Assembly: GCA_016795425.1 (NCBI GenBank) | Contig: JAEUHG010000072.1 | Coordinates: 1-64,000, forward strand | Reading direction: 5' to 3' | Length of the DNA stretch: 64,000 nt | From: Verrucomicrobiales bacterium | Lineage (GTDB): Bacteria > Verrucomicrobiota > Verrucomicrobiia > Limisphaerales > CAIMTB01 | Program-made: the position numbers and the translations under genes | In this document: one piece after another, positions 54,451 through 62,963 of the stretch | How the letters are laid out: every line of letters begins with the position of its first letter | Numbering within the stretch: position 1 is the first letter of the stretch | The notes under the pieces: model-generated | Told to the model about the DNA's origin: nothing | Database searches by the model: none | Seen by the model: only the letters and a program-made list of their open reading frames with translations

Positions 54451-55410
54451 TCAATTCTGCCCGGTTTTTGCCGGCAGGAGAAATAGATCTTCCTCCCGCG
54501 ACAACAGCCACCGGGCGCGGCGTTGCATCAACAGATTGACGAGCCGCACCTCGGGATGTTCATCCGGATTCACCGCCAAGGCCTTTTCCAGCATGGATCG
54601 AAACCCTTGAACGTCCTGTTTCTCCACGCAAACCGCCTCCGCGAAAGACACATAGGGACCCGCCAATCGACCACGCCCGAGGGCCACCGCACGCTCGAAA
54701 TGATGCCGGGAACGCGCTGCCGGATCCCCGTTTCCGTTGACCCGGCTCATCTCGTAAGTGATCAGCAAACCGTGGATGGCACCGTCGCCCCACGATTCGT
54801 CCAACGCCAGCGCCCGATCCAGCAGCGCTTCCATCTGCGGGATCTCGGCAATCAACCCGGCATCGTCCTTGCCCAAGGCGATCGCCGCCGCCCAAGCCGC
54901 CGCGGTCCAATACACCTGCCCAACATCCTTCGCCGTCGCCGCCTTCACGGCCTCCACCGGATTGGCCGCGAGAGCCTTGGTGAATCCCGGATGCGCCACA
55001 TCCAATCCGCGCAACCCGTAGCCGCGGGCTCGGAGATACATCCGGCGCGCCCGTCCACGCAGGGTCTCCGCCGCCTGGAAATCCTTGCCCTCGATCTCAT
55101 CCGCCTCCTGCTGGATGAACGCGTACCCGTACTGCGTGAAACCGCTGGTGACCGCCAGCAGCAACCCCTGGTGATCCGGAGCCTCCGACAACAGGCTCTC
55201 CATTAATTTCAGACTGAATGGCAAGGCGTCCCGCACCAACTCCGGGTCGTCGTCCGAGGTAAAGGTCGTCCCCCCCTTCGAAAGCGCATCCGCCACCTTG
55301 CCCACGGCGAGACGCCGGATCGAACACCCTGTGGACGACAGCAGTAAAAGGGCCAACAGCGCCGAGGTGAAGCTCGCCAGGGATCGTGCCGGAGTGAAGC
55401 GGGATCGCAT
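54451..55410 (-). CDS. TatT-type TPR lipoprotein of a TPAT TRAP transporter
   Basis: About 319 residues from ATG 55410. The lipoprotein signal ends LLLLSSTGC. The mature part is all-helical with TPR-like packing. It contains DPELVRDALPFSLKLMESLL and VYWTAAAWAAAIALGKDD, which resemble the TatT component characterised as Tp0956 in Treponema pallidum, a trimeric protein that pairs with the DctP-like TatP (established for that organism). The directly adjacent DctP and DctQM genes make this a TPAT system. The lipoprotein is presumed periplasmic and may hand ligand to the binding protein. It lies 184 bp after a large glycosidase gene on the same strand. Confidence 0.9.
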   Translation of the reverse strand: MRSRFTPARSLASFTSALLALLLLSSTGCSIRRLAVGKVADALSKGGTTFTSDDDPELVRDALPFSLKLMESLLSEAPDHQGLLLAVTSGFTQYGYAFIQQEADEIEGKDFQAAETLRGRARRMYLRARGYGLRGLDVAHPGFTKALAANPVEAVKAATAKDVGQVYWTAAAWAAAIALGKDDAGLIAEIPQMEALLDRALALDESWGDGAIHGLLITYEMSRVNGNGDPAARSRHHFERAVALGRGRLAGPYVSFAEAVCVEKQDVQGFRSMLEKALAVNPDEHPEVRLVNLLMQRRARWLLSREEDLFLLPAKTGQN

Positions 55411-55594
55411 AACCGATTGGTCCGCCGATTCCGCGGCGGAACTGCGCCAACCGCAATGCCGAATTCCGGGACCTTGAAATCGCCCCCAACCCCTATCCAC
55501 AGACTCCGAACGTTATCTCGACCAACCCGTATCCGAGGTGACCGCGACCGGCCCGTCACCACCCCGCATCCTTGGGAAGCCGTTCGCCATGCTC

Positions 55595-58378
55595 TCACGG
55601 TCCGCCCGCCGACCGCCCCAGTTGCGGCAAACGCACGGAGAAGACGACTTTCTCGCCTTCGGCTCCCAGGTAGCCACCCCAACCGATGCGAACGTCCTGA
55701 ATCCGCCGAGGGTCCAGATGGCCGTCGCCGTCCTTGGACCAGCCGGCGAGTTGAAATCGGGCCAGCGGCAAGAACAGGCGCTCATATAAGGGCCCGGCGA
55801 GCGAGCGCCCGGTCTCCAGTAGAAAGTCACCGCCCCCTTCCTCGTGCAGGATGACCAACAACTGGTTCGGCGTTCCCTGGCCCTCGGGCACCCAGGTCTC
55901 CAAATCGAGATGATCGACCCCGGTCCAATCCTGCACGGGTTCGAAATGAAACTGGGCGAATTGAAACGTATCCACTTGCCCGCGGGTCAGCGTCGCCGTC
56001 GCTCGCCAAGCGGACTGATTCGTGGTCGCCCGCTCCGGATCTGCCTTGAGTTCAGCACGAACGAACTCACCGCGAATCACCGTGGGCGCAACCGCGGCCA
56101 TCGGACTCAACCGCTGGCCGGCCAGCACGCTCCCGGATCCAGGAAGTCGGCGAGGTGCGCGGGCGGACGCAAACCGAAACAACGCGGCCCCGTAGCCTCC
56201 GAGGTTCAACCGAAGTTTGCCGTCCGAGATCGCCTCCGCGCGCCGTCCGCTCGCGAGATCCCATCGTTCCCCCTCGCCGACGACCGAGAACCGCACCTCG
56301 CCGGTCCACGGCGCAGAATCGTCGTTGATGACGAAATAGACGTCATGGCCTTCGATCCGTCGATGGGTCAGACGCAGGGGCGATTTGGCTCCCTCCACTT
56401 CCACGTCCGGTTCCAGCACGCCATCGATCACCCTCGGCAGCAGTCCGGCCCCGCCCGCCGGCAGAAAAATCGCGACGCCCAGGCTCCCATGGGTTTTCGA
56501 ACGCGGCGCCGCGGATCCGGCATCGGCTACGCCGAACAACTCCGCAGCCAGGGCCTGCACGCGAGCCGAGGGAAACTCAGCCTCGCTATGGCGTGGTAAT
56601 TCCCCAAGGGCAATCAGCACGCCACCACCTCGAACCAAAGCCGCCAGCTTCTCCCACGCCGCCAAGGGCAGCGTATCCACTCCGGGCAACACCACCACCC
56701 GCCACCGGGATGGTCCATGTACCAGCGCGCCTGACTCCACCCGCGCGTCCACCAGCGCTTTGGAATCGATGAAGGTGAAATCCCGCCGCGAAGCGAACAA
56801 CCCGTCGGCCGCCGTTCGGTACAGGTTCTCCACGCGCGCGGCGGCCGTCGCTTCCCGCGTCCAGTGCCGCGACGGGACGAACCGCGTCCAGAGGCTTTCC
56901 GCCGGATAAACCACGGCAACATCCGCGACCTGGTGCCCACCCCGCAGAGCGGTGCAGGCCCGTCCGATCCAGGCATTGAGACGACGCAGGGCGTCATCGG
57001 AAAGCTCGGTGAAGCTGTAATAGCTGGTAATGACATTCACGCCCGCGACCGCGAGACGATGGGCGGTGCCACGGATCTCGGCCTCGGTCACCACCCGGCG
57101 CGGACGGGTATCTCCCGCAGGCCGGTAGACCTGGGAATGATCCGAGGTCTCGCTCATGACCTGTGGGCGCTGTTCCAATTCGGCAGCGCTGGCCAGGAGG
57201 CGGGCGACGTACCATGGCACCTCGGACGGAACGCTGGTCAGGCAATCCATGCTCGGCGCGTCCAATCGCCGAATGCAGCGGAAGAAGTCCCCGTACAACG
57301 GCACATGCCCGACCAGTCCCTCCTCGGCCAGCAGATGGCCGCCTGAGGGAACGCCATGACGACGACAGCGCTCCTGGATCTGGCCAAAGTAGTTCTCCGA
57401 CACCAACTCACCGATCGTCAGCCAGAAATCATACCGAAACTTTGTGGTTCCCTCCCCGGTGTCGGCAACCAGCGAGACCAGGTGCGCCCGTTCCAAGTCG
57501 TAGCCCCGACGTTGGCGAAACTCAGCCGGCAGAACCGCTGCCCACGGAAGCGGCCGATAGGGCATGGGTTTGAGAAACAGGCTCATCAACGACGGTTCAT
57601 CGGTGAACGTCGCCTCGAAGAAGCGGCCGAGATTCTCACCCAAGTGCTTGGCATACCCACCATAGGTGAGGTCCACGAACCGCGCCGTGGGTTCCGCCAG
57701 CAACAGGTTCGGATAAGGCATCTTCTCGTGGAGATTGCCATCGGCGTGGGTGCCCTCGTAGAGCCGGCTCTCGGTGATCGCCCACACCTTCCATGAACCC
57801 GAGGGTGCCACCCATTCGATCCGCCGATCCTTCACGGCCGAGATCAGATCCACGTCTCGGCCAAGGTCCAGGCGCCCGGCCGCCTCGGGATAGGCGCGCA
57901 CCAGCACCGGGTCGCCCGGAGGCAATTCCAGTTTTGCCACCGCACCGCCGGTCACCGCGGTCTCGGCCGCGAGCAGGCCGCGGGCCTCCCATTCCGGATG
58001 CCCTTCGAGAGTCCGTCCACCGGCATTGCCCGAGGGATAACCGCGTTCGTCATAGAGCCAGAGCGCGAAGCCTGCCTGCCTGGCGGCATGCACCGCGCGA
58101 ACGAACGACTGCCAGTGGGTCTCGTTGCGAAGGTAGTCGTCAAAGGAGACGTTGCAGACCACTCCTCCGAACCCCTGTCCTTTCAAATGCTGAATCAACT
58201 GGTCCTGCGCCTCCGGCGTTCCCGGCCACGGGTGGATGATCTTCAAGATCCGCGCGTCCCCGGGCGGCGCCGCAACCCGCTCTTCCCAGCCGGCCGCGGC
58301 GCGGCTTCGGCTTCCTGACGGATCCATACCACCGAGTGTCACCAGACCGACCAGGGCGAAGACAATGGTTCGGTTCAT
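55595..58378 (-). CDS. Large secreted glycoside hydrolase, GH106 (alpha-L-rhamnosidase)-like
   Basis: A 927-residue exported enzyme with signal segment IVFALVGLVTLGGMDPSG. The N-terminal barrel has GFGGVVCNVSFDDYL, LYDERGYPSGNAGG, FFEATFTDEPSLMSLFL and GHLLAEEGLVGH, which resemble GH106-like enzymes and have acidic residues on strand ends. A middle domain with KLAALVRGGGVLIALGELPR suggests a glutamine-amidotransferase-like or beta-sandwich module. The C-terminal part includes a jelly-roll (FHFEPVQDWTGVDHLDLETW). Family assignment is by recalled motifs, so rhamnosidase activity is inference. Its neighbours are the TPAT transporter downstream and an outer-membrane barrel upstream. Confidence 0.75.
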   Translation of the reverse strand: MNRTIVFALVGLVTLGGMDPSGSRSRAAAGWEERVAAPPGDARILKIIHPWPGTPEAQDQLIQHLKGQGFGGVVCNVSFDDYLRNETHWQSFVRAVHAARQAGFALWLYDERGYPSGNAGGRTLEGHPEWEARGLLAAETAVTGGAVAKLELPPGDPVLVRAYPEAAGRLDLGRDVDLISAVKDRRIEWVAPSGSWKVWAITESRLYEGTHADGNLHEKMPYPNLLLAEPTARFVDLTYGGYAKHLGENLGRFFEATFTDEPSLMSLFLKPMPYRPLPWAAVLPAEFRQRRGYDLERAHLVSLVADTGEGTTKFRYDFWLTIGELVSENYFGQIQERCRRHGVPSGGHLLAEEGLVGHVPLYGDFFRCIRRLDAPSMDCLTSVPSEVPWYVARLLASAAELEQRPQVMSETSDHSQVYRPAGDTRPRRVVTEAEIRGTAHRLAVAGVNVITSYYSFTELSDDALRRLNAWIGRACTALRGGHQVADVAVVYPAESLWTRFVPSRHWTREATAAARVENLYRTAADGLFASRRDFTFIDSKALVDARVESGALVHGPSRWRVVVLPGVDTLPLAAWEKLAALVRGGGVLIALGELPRHSEAEFPSARVQALAAELFGVADAGSAAPRSKTHGSLGVAIFLPAGGAGLLPRVIDGVLEPDVEVEGAKSPLRLTHRRIEGHDVYFVINDDSAPWTGEVRFSVVGEGERWDLASGRRAEAISDGKLRLNLGGYGAALFRFASARAPRRLPGSGSVLAGQRLSPMAAVAPTVIRGEFVRAELKADPERATTNQSAWRATATLTRGQVDTFQFAQFHFEPVQDWTGVDHLDLETWVPEGQGTPNQLLVILHEEGGGDFLLETGRSLAGPLYERLFLPLARFQLAGWSKDGDGHLDPRRIQDVRIGWGGYLGAEGEKVVFSVRLPQLGRSAGGP

Positions 58379-58441
58379 AGGAAGCCACGACGAAGCTGAG
58401 TATGACCTGGCGAAATGGGGCCATCAACCAAGGTGGGACTG

Positions 58442-58462
58442 CCCTGTCGCAGCGCGACAGGG
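58442..58462. repeat. Short perfect palindrome of a dispersed family (copy 3)
   Basis: CCCTGTCGC (58442-58450), AGC, GCGACAGGG (58454-58462). It lies between the outer-membrane-barrel terminator and the glycosidase start. Identical arms to the copy at 5201-5221. Confidence 0.6.
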
Positions 58463-58469
58463 AGGTGCC

Positions 58470-58516
58470 TGAAAACAAGAAAGGCCGCGCCAGTTGGGGT
58501 GCGAACTGGCGCGGCC
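58470..58516 (-). terminator. Intrinsic terminator after outer-membrane protein gene
   Basis: GGCCGCGCCAGTT (58483-58495) pairs perfectly with AACTGGCGCGGCC (58504-58516) around an 8-base loop. On the minus strand it is followed by TTTCTTGTTTTC. It ends the transcript of the gene that stops at 58549. Confidence 0.88.
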
Positions 58517-58548
58517 CTGGGGCCAAAACGTCTTCGAACTGACGGTGC

Positions 58549-59463
58549 TCAGAAGCGCCAGATCAGGTCGACCGTGAACCGGTCACCGAACAGGCCACGC
58601 GGACTGGTGATCGGAAACTCATAGGCGAATCCGAGATCAAGACTTTCCAGCAGCCGCGAACGGAATCCCACACCCGTCACCGCTTGGGTGAACCCATTGG
58701 CCTCCGATGAACCGAAGTTGAAAAGATCGAATCCTTCGACATCCAGAGGCAACGCGGTGCCTTCGCTCACCACCGTGAACGCGTTAATGGCGACGAACGG
58801 GATGAAATACTGGTGAACCTTGTAGTCGACCTGCGCGCTGTAGTGGATCTGCGCCGTCTCCTCGGCGAAATTGTTGGGAATGATCCCACCGAAGTTCGCC
58901 AGGATGTGGAGTTTGCCAAACCCTTTCCCCGCCGAGAGGAACGGATTCCAGGTCCCGTCGCCGTTGCCCTGGAAGACGCGGGTGTTGCCCGTCGGCAACT
59001 CGAACGTCAGACCGGGCGTCAGAATGAATTCCACTTCCTTGTCGTCCACCAACGCGTACTTGAATCCAGCCGCGAGATCCGCCCAGCCACCGGTCTTCGG
59101 CAACCCGGCGTCGGGGTCGAAGTTGATGTAACCGTCCTTGGTCGCGATGATCGCGAAGCGTTCGGTCACTGCCCACCGCAACTGCACCGCGTACAACTGG
59201 GCCGCGCCGCCCTGCGTGAGGAAGTCATTGTCGATGTTGTGATAGGCAAAGATCGGCCGAATCTCGCTGTTGACCTGCGGATCTTCGAAGAATACCGGAT
59301 TGGTGACCGGCGAAATAGTATCCGTCTTCCAGTCGTCGCTCGCCTGAAGATTTCCGGTGGTTCCAAAGAGCCCGAGGGCACCCGCGGTCACGGCGGTATA
59401 GATGACCGGTTCGATGCCTTTCCATGAGTGCAGTTTGTGCATGCGGCGATGGTTGTTAATCAT
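58549..59463 (-). CDS. Outer-membrane beta-barrel protein of unknown substrate
   Basis: A 304-residue exported barrel. A weakly hydrophobic leader (VIYTAVTAGALGLFGTTGNLQA) precedes alternating strands (IRPIFAYHNID, LYAVQLRWAVTERFAIIATK, FEFILTPGLTFELPTG-like). It ends FTVDLIWRF, a C-terminal phenylalanine as needed for BAM insertion. The pattern resembles the small transporter/porin group that includes MetA-pathway phenol-degradation-like proteins, but the ligand is unknown. Two starts are possible, ATG 59463 or 59442. It has its own strong terminator. Confidence 0.8.
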   Translation of the reverse strand: MINNHRRMHKLHSWKGIEPVIYTAVTAGALGLFGTTGNLQASDDWKTDTISPVTNPVFFEDPQVNSEIRPIFAYHNIDNDFLTQGGAAQLYAVQLRWAVTERFAIIATKDGYINFDPDAGLPKTGGWADLAAGFKYALVDDKEVEFILTPGLTFELPTGNTRVFQGNGDGTWNPFLSAGKGFGKLHILANFGGIIPNNFAEETAQIHYSAQVDYKVHQYFIPFVAINAFTVVSEGTALPLDVEGFDLFNFGSSEANGFTQAVTGVGFRSRLLESLDLGFAYEFPITSPRGLFGDRFTVDLIWRF

Positions 59464-59643
59464 CGCCCGCCGCTGCTCTACTCGCGGATTGGCATTTTCT
59501 TTGCATTCCTTGTCGTCGCCACGACTTTCCTCGCCCCAGCCCTAATCCTCCCCAGGGTTTTTGCTACTGCTGATCGACGCATAACCCGCCCGGCAGGACC
59601 AGGACCCACGAGCTTGGGAGTTGTCAGCGCTCGTCTCGGGAGG

Positions 59644-60684
59644 TCAGCCGGCGTCGGGTCGCGGACCCGATTGACGCCACGCCGCCTGCCGCACGGTTCG
59701 ACAGCGCTCGTCGAACCGGCCCATGGCTCGCAGGAGCGCGGACCAGCGGCCGATGGTGCGTTCCGCCACCAAAACCGCCGGATCGCCCTCTCCCTTCCCT
59801 CCAAGACCGCGCCACCATCCCGGCAACCAGTGGGGCAAGGCTCGTATCTCACGTGCGATGAGCATCCACCAGGATCGGCGCCATTCCGGCAAGGCACGCA
59901 GTCGATCGTCCACTTCAAACCAATAGGGATCCGTCAAGGTGGCGCCGAAGCCGCGGACCAATCCGCGCAAGTACGACCACCGCAAACGTCCCGCCGGTAT
60001 GAAATGCTTCAAGCGCAGGCGGGGGTCGTACCACAGCTCCCAACCCGCCAATTGGAGGGCATGACACAGTTCCGAGTCGCCACCCGCCGTCAATCGCTTG
60101 CCCTCGCGATCCATGAGCAAGGGCCGAAAACCATGGTTCACCAGCCCCTCCCAGGCCGCGCGGCGGATATTCAGACCGGCCCCCCAGAGCCGACGCACCC
60201 GGCCTCCACCTTCCTTGCCCGGCTCCGCCTGGGGACCCACGGCGTAACAATGGTCGTTGGCCTCGAACCACGCGGGTGGCGGGACTTCGCACACCGCCTC
60301 ATTCCAACCGCCACACGCCCCGACCCTCGGCCGTTCGGTCATAATCTCCGAAACCAATCGCACCCAGTCCGGCGACACCCAGTTGTCGTCGTCGATGAAG
60401 CTGATGATCGGCCAGCAGGACTCGGCCTGGCCGCGTTCCCGCGCCAGTCGAAGTCCCGGCCGCGGCTCCGAAACCACCCGCAGCCGGGCGGGCGCCCCGG
60501 CCGGCCATTCCGCCAGCGCCACCTCCCGGGTGTTGTCGGTCGAGGCATTGTCCACCACGACGACTTCCCACGGGATGCCATTCGGGACATGCTGGGCGGC
60601 GAGGTGGCGCAGCGTCGCGGGCAGACGCGACGCGCTATTGTGACAGCAAATGACGACGCTGACCCCCATGGATTCCAATCCCAT
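59644..60684 (-). CDS. Family 2 glycosyltransferase
   Basis: A GT-A glycosyltransferase of about 346 residues from ATG 60684. It opens SVVICCHNSASRLPATLRHL, then EVVVVDNASTDNTREVAL, and the metal-binding region is IISFIDDDNW. The acceptor half includes WGAGLNIRRAAWEGLV and GGDSELCHALQLAGWELWYD, typical of surface-polysaccharide GT2 enzymes. The frame is open far upstream, but that stretch has no domain match. It is divergent from the deacetylase gene with only 39 bp between starts, implying a shared compact promoter region. Confidence 0.92.
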   Translation of the reverse strand: MGLESMGVSVVICCHNSASRLPATLRHLAAQHVPNGIPWEVVVVDNASTDNTREVALAEWPAGAPARLRVVSEPRPGLRLARERGQAESCWPIISFIDDDNWVSPDWVRLVSEIMTERPRVGACGGWNEAVCEVPPPAWFEANDHCYAVGPQAEPGKEGGGRVRRLWGAGLNIRRAAWEGLVNHGFRPLLMDREGKRLTAGGDSELCHALQLAGWELWYDPRLRLKHFIPAGRLRWSYLRGLVRGFGATLTDPYWFEVDDRLRALPEWRRSWWMLIAREIRALPHWLPGWWRGLGGKGEGDPAVLVAERTIGRWSALLRAMGRFDERCRTVRQAAWRQSGPRPDAG

Positions 60685-60723
60685 CGCGGAGAAACTGGCG
60701 GTGGCACGCGACAGGTTCAAGCC

Positions 60724-61818
60724 ATGACGCGAATTCAATCCTATTTCAAAGGCAACCTGAAGCAGCCCAGCATCTTCGACTGGCTGACCCGTCTCGGTGT
60801 CATGCGCATCCTCCGGCCATGGTGTGGCGGCGCCGGCGTCATCTTCGTCCTGCACCGAGTCTGCCGCAACGAGGACACTCCTCTCGCCCCCATGTTCGCC
60901 ACTACTGGCACCCTCGAGAACATGCTCGCGGCGCTCCGGGGGGCCGGATGGGACATCGTCAGCCTCGATGAACTCCGCCAACGGCTTACCGGGGGCCCCA
61001 AACCCGGACAGCGTCCGTTTGCGGTGTTCACCTTCGATGATGGCTACCTGGATAATCTCACGCTGGCATTGCCGGTCTTCCGAAAATTCCAGGCTCCGCT
61101 CACCGTCTATGTCTGTACCGGGTTTCTCGATCGGACCGTCGATCCCTGGTGGGCCTCGATCGATCGCCTGATCCACGAAAACGACGCCATCTCGGTGACC
61201 ATACCCGGCTTCGGCGAACAGCGCTTCTCCTGCCACACCTGGGCCGAAAAGGCCGCCACCTACACCGAACTGTGGTCGGTCCTTCTAGGAGCCGACGAAC
61301 GGGCCACCGCCACCATCGCGGACCTCTATCGACGGTACGCGACCGATGCCGCCTCCGAAATGGCACGGATCGCCATGACTTGGGAGCAGGCCGCCGAACT
61401 GGCCAAAGACCCGTTGGTGACCGTCGGCGCCCACACTTGCTCCCACCCTTCGCTGCCCCGGCTTTCCATCGATCAGGCGCGCCACGAGATGCGTGAAGGC
61501 CGCGATCAACTCGAGGCGCGCCTCGGGGTTCCGGTTCGCCACTTCGCCTACCCGTTCGGACACCTCGGCCAGCGCGAGATCGCCTTGGCCGAAGAAATCG
61601 GGTTCGAGACCGCCACCACCACCCTCAGCGGCAATGTCTTCCAGGAGAATGTCGCCGATCTCCGCTGCCTGGCGCGACGCAACTTCTACGAGGACCCCGC
61701 CCGGTTTTCCCCCCAACTGGGCGCCCGGTTCGCCCTTCAATCCGCCATGGGTTGCGACCTCCTGGTCAATGCCATTCGAGGCCGCCCCCGCGTCGTCTCC
61801 CGCCGCCTATGGTCGTGA
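60724..61818 (+). CDS. Polysaccharide deacetylase (NodB/CE4-like)
   Basis: A 364-residue protein from ATG 60724 with a CE4/NodB deacetylase domain. The metal and catalytic aspartates are in FTFDDGYLDN (D105-D106) and the metal histidines in GAHTCSHPSL (H237, H241), followed by VPVRHFAYPFGHLG. No clear signal peptide or membrane anchor was found, so it may be cytoplasmic and act on lipid-linked glycans. The same frame is open much further upstream, but only this part is real. It overlaps the next gene by 10 bp and probably forms one operon with it. Confidence 0.93.
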   Translation: MTRIQSYFKGNLKQPSIFDWLTRLGVMRILRPWCGGAGVIFVLHRVCRNEDTPLAPMFATTGTLENMLAALRGAGWDIVSLDELRQRLTGGPKPGQRPFAVFTFDDGYLDNLTLALPVFRKFQAPLTVYVCTGFLDRTVDPWWASIDRLIHENDAISVTIPGFGEQRFSCHTWAEKAATYTELWSVLLGADERATATIADLYRRYATDAASEMARIAMTWEQAAELAKDPLVTVGAHTCSHPSLPRLSIDQARHEMREGRDQLEARLGVPVRHFAYPFGHLGQREIALAEEIGFETATTTLSGNVFQENVADLRCLARRNFYEDPARFSPQLGARFALQSAMGCDLLVNAIRGRPRVVSRRLWS

Positions 61819-62954
61819 GTTCAGGAGGCCCCTCCGAGGCAACGCCTGCTCCGGACATCGCCGTCCAGGCTGTCCGCGTTGGGGAGATCGAGGCGTTCAC
61901 CCGCGACTTCTTCCGCCAACCCGACCCGGGTTCGACCGCTCCGATCACCCCGGAACGGGCCCGTTCGCTGGCCAACAATCCGCACGCCCAGCCCGAAGAC
62001 CTTGCGGTGGTCCTCGCGCTCGAGGGAACGCGCTGTGTCGGATTCCAGCAGGTCTTTCCCGGTGCTCTGCGTCTCCAGGATGGCGTGGCGCGCGTGTTCT
62101 GGTTCTGCGGTGGCTTCGTGGTCCCCGAGATGCGCAATCGCGGAGTCTTTGCTCGGCTTGTTCAGGCCATTCAAAAGGAAGGCGCCGATCTCATCAGCAC
62201 GGCGTATTCGGAAGGCGTGGCCCGAACCTTGAAACGCCTCGGATTTCAGGAAGCCGGACCGGTTTCCCATGCGGTCGTGCACCTGCGCAAAGCGCACCTG
62301 GGACGCCGAACCCGCATCGCTGCGCTAGCCAACGTGGGCGATATGCGCGGCTGGTGTGCGCGGCGGGTCGCCCGACTCGTCGCCTCCCGCATCACGACAC
62401 CCCTTGAATCAAGGCCCATGCTCCAAGTGGCTGACCTTCCCGATGGATCGCAGCTGGGCAACGCCGGCATTCCCCGATTCGATCGCGACGCCACGGTGAT
62501 CAATTGGATGTTGTCGCATCCCTGGGTTCGCGACGATGCACCAGCCGTGGCTCCGGCGTTCTATTTCGGCGACCGTCGGGAAGTCTTCCGTTATGAGCGC
62601 ATCGAACTGATAGCCCCGGGAGGGCGCGTGCGCGGATTCGGATTGGCTTCCTATCAAAAGACGAAGGAGGGCGCGCGCTGGACGATGCTGGATCACCAAA
62701 TGGACTCTCCGGAACTCCTCGCCAATCTCCTGGCCTGGCAATGGGCTCGGATTGTTCAGATTGGCGGCATCGACGACGTCCTGCTCCCGGCGGCCGCCTG
62801 GCAACTGCTGGAATCCTCCGCCTTCTTCAAGGCGCTCGCGTGTCTCTATCAACGACCCTACCTCGCGCATCCCGCCTCGGCGACGAGTCCGCTGGCGCGA
62901 TCGCTCAAAGATCTCCATTTCCAGTTCGTCGACTGCGACAGCGCGTTCAGCTAG
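61809..62954 (+). CDS. GNAT-family N-acetyltransferase-like protein
   Basis: A 381-residue protein from ATG 61809, overlapping the deacetylase stop by 10 bp. The N-terminal ~190 residues resemble GNAT: VVLALEGTRCVGFQQVFPG, WFCGGFVVPEMRNRGVFARL (acyl-CoA loop) and AYSEGVARTLKRLGFQEAG. The C-terminal ~190 residues (from PMLQVADLPDG) may be a second, degenerate GNAT half. In this glycan cluster it may acylate a sugar or amino sugar; the substrate is inferred. Confidence 0.82.
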   Translation: MVVSSGGPSEATPAPDIAVQAVRVGEIEAFTRDFFRQPDPGSTAPITPERARSLANNPHAQPEDLAVVLALEGTRCVGFQQVFPGALRLQDGVARVFWFCGGFVVPEMRNRGVFARLVQAIQKEGADLISTAYSEGVARTLKRLGFQEAGPVSHAVVHLRKAHLGRRTRIAALANVGDMRGWCARRVARLVASRITTPLESRPMLQVADLPDGSQLGNAGIPRFDRDATVINWMLSHPWVRDDAPAVAPAFYFGDRREVFRYERIELIAPGGRVRGFGLASYQKTKEGARWTMLDHQMDSPELLANLLAWQWARIVQIGGIDDVLLPAAAWQLLESSAFFKALACLYQRPYLAHPASATSPLARSLKDLHFQFVDCDSAFS

Positions 62955-62963
62955 CGTGGGCGC

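Noticed and set aside
59428..60723. Long N-terminal extension of the deacetylase reading frame
   Set aside because: The open frame runs back to 59428, but this part is Arg/Pro-rich and lies antisense to the GT2 gene. The deacetylase fold starts at ATG 60724.
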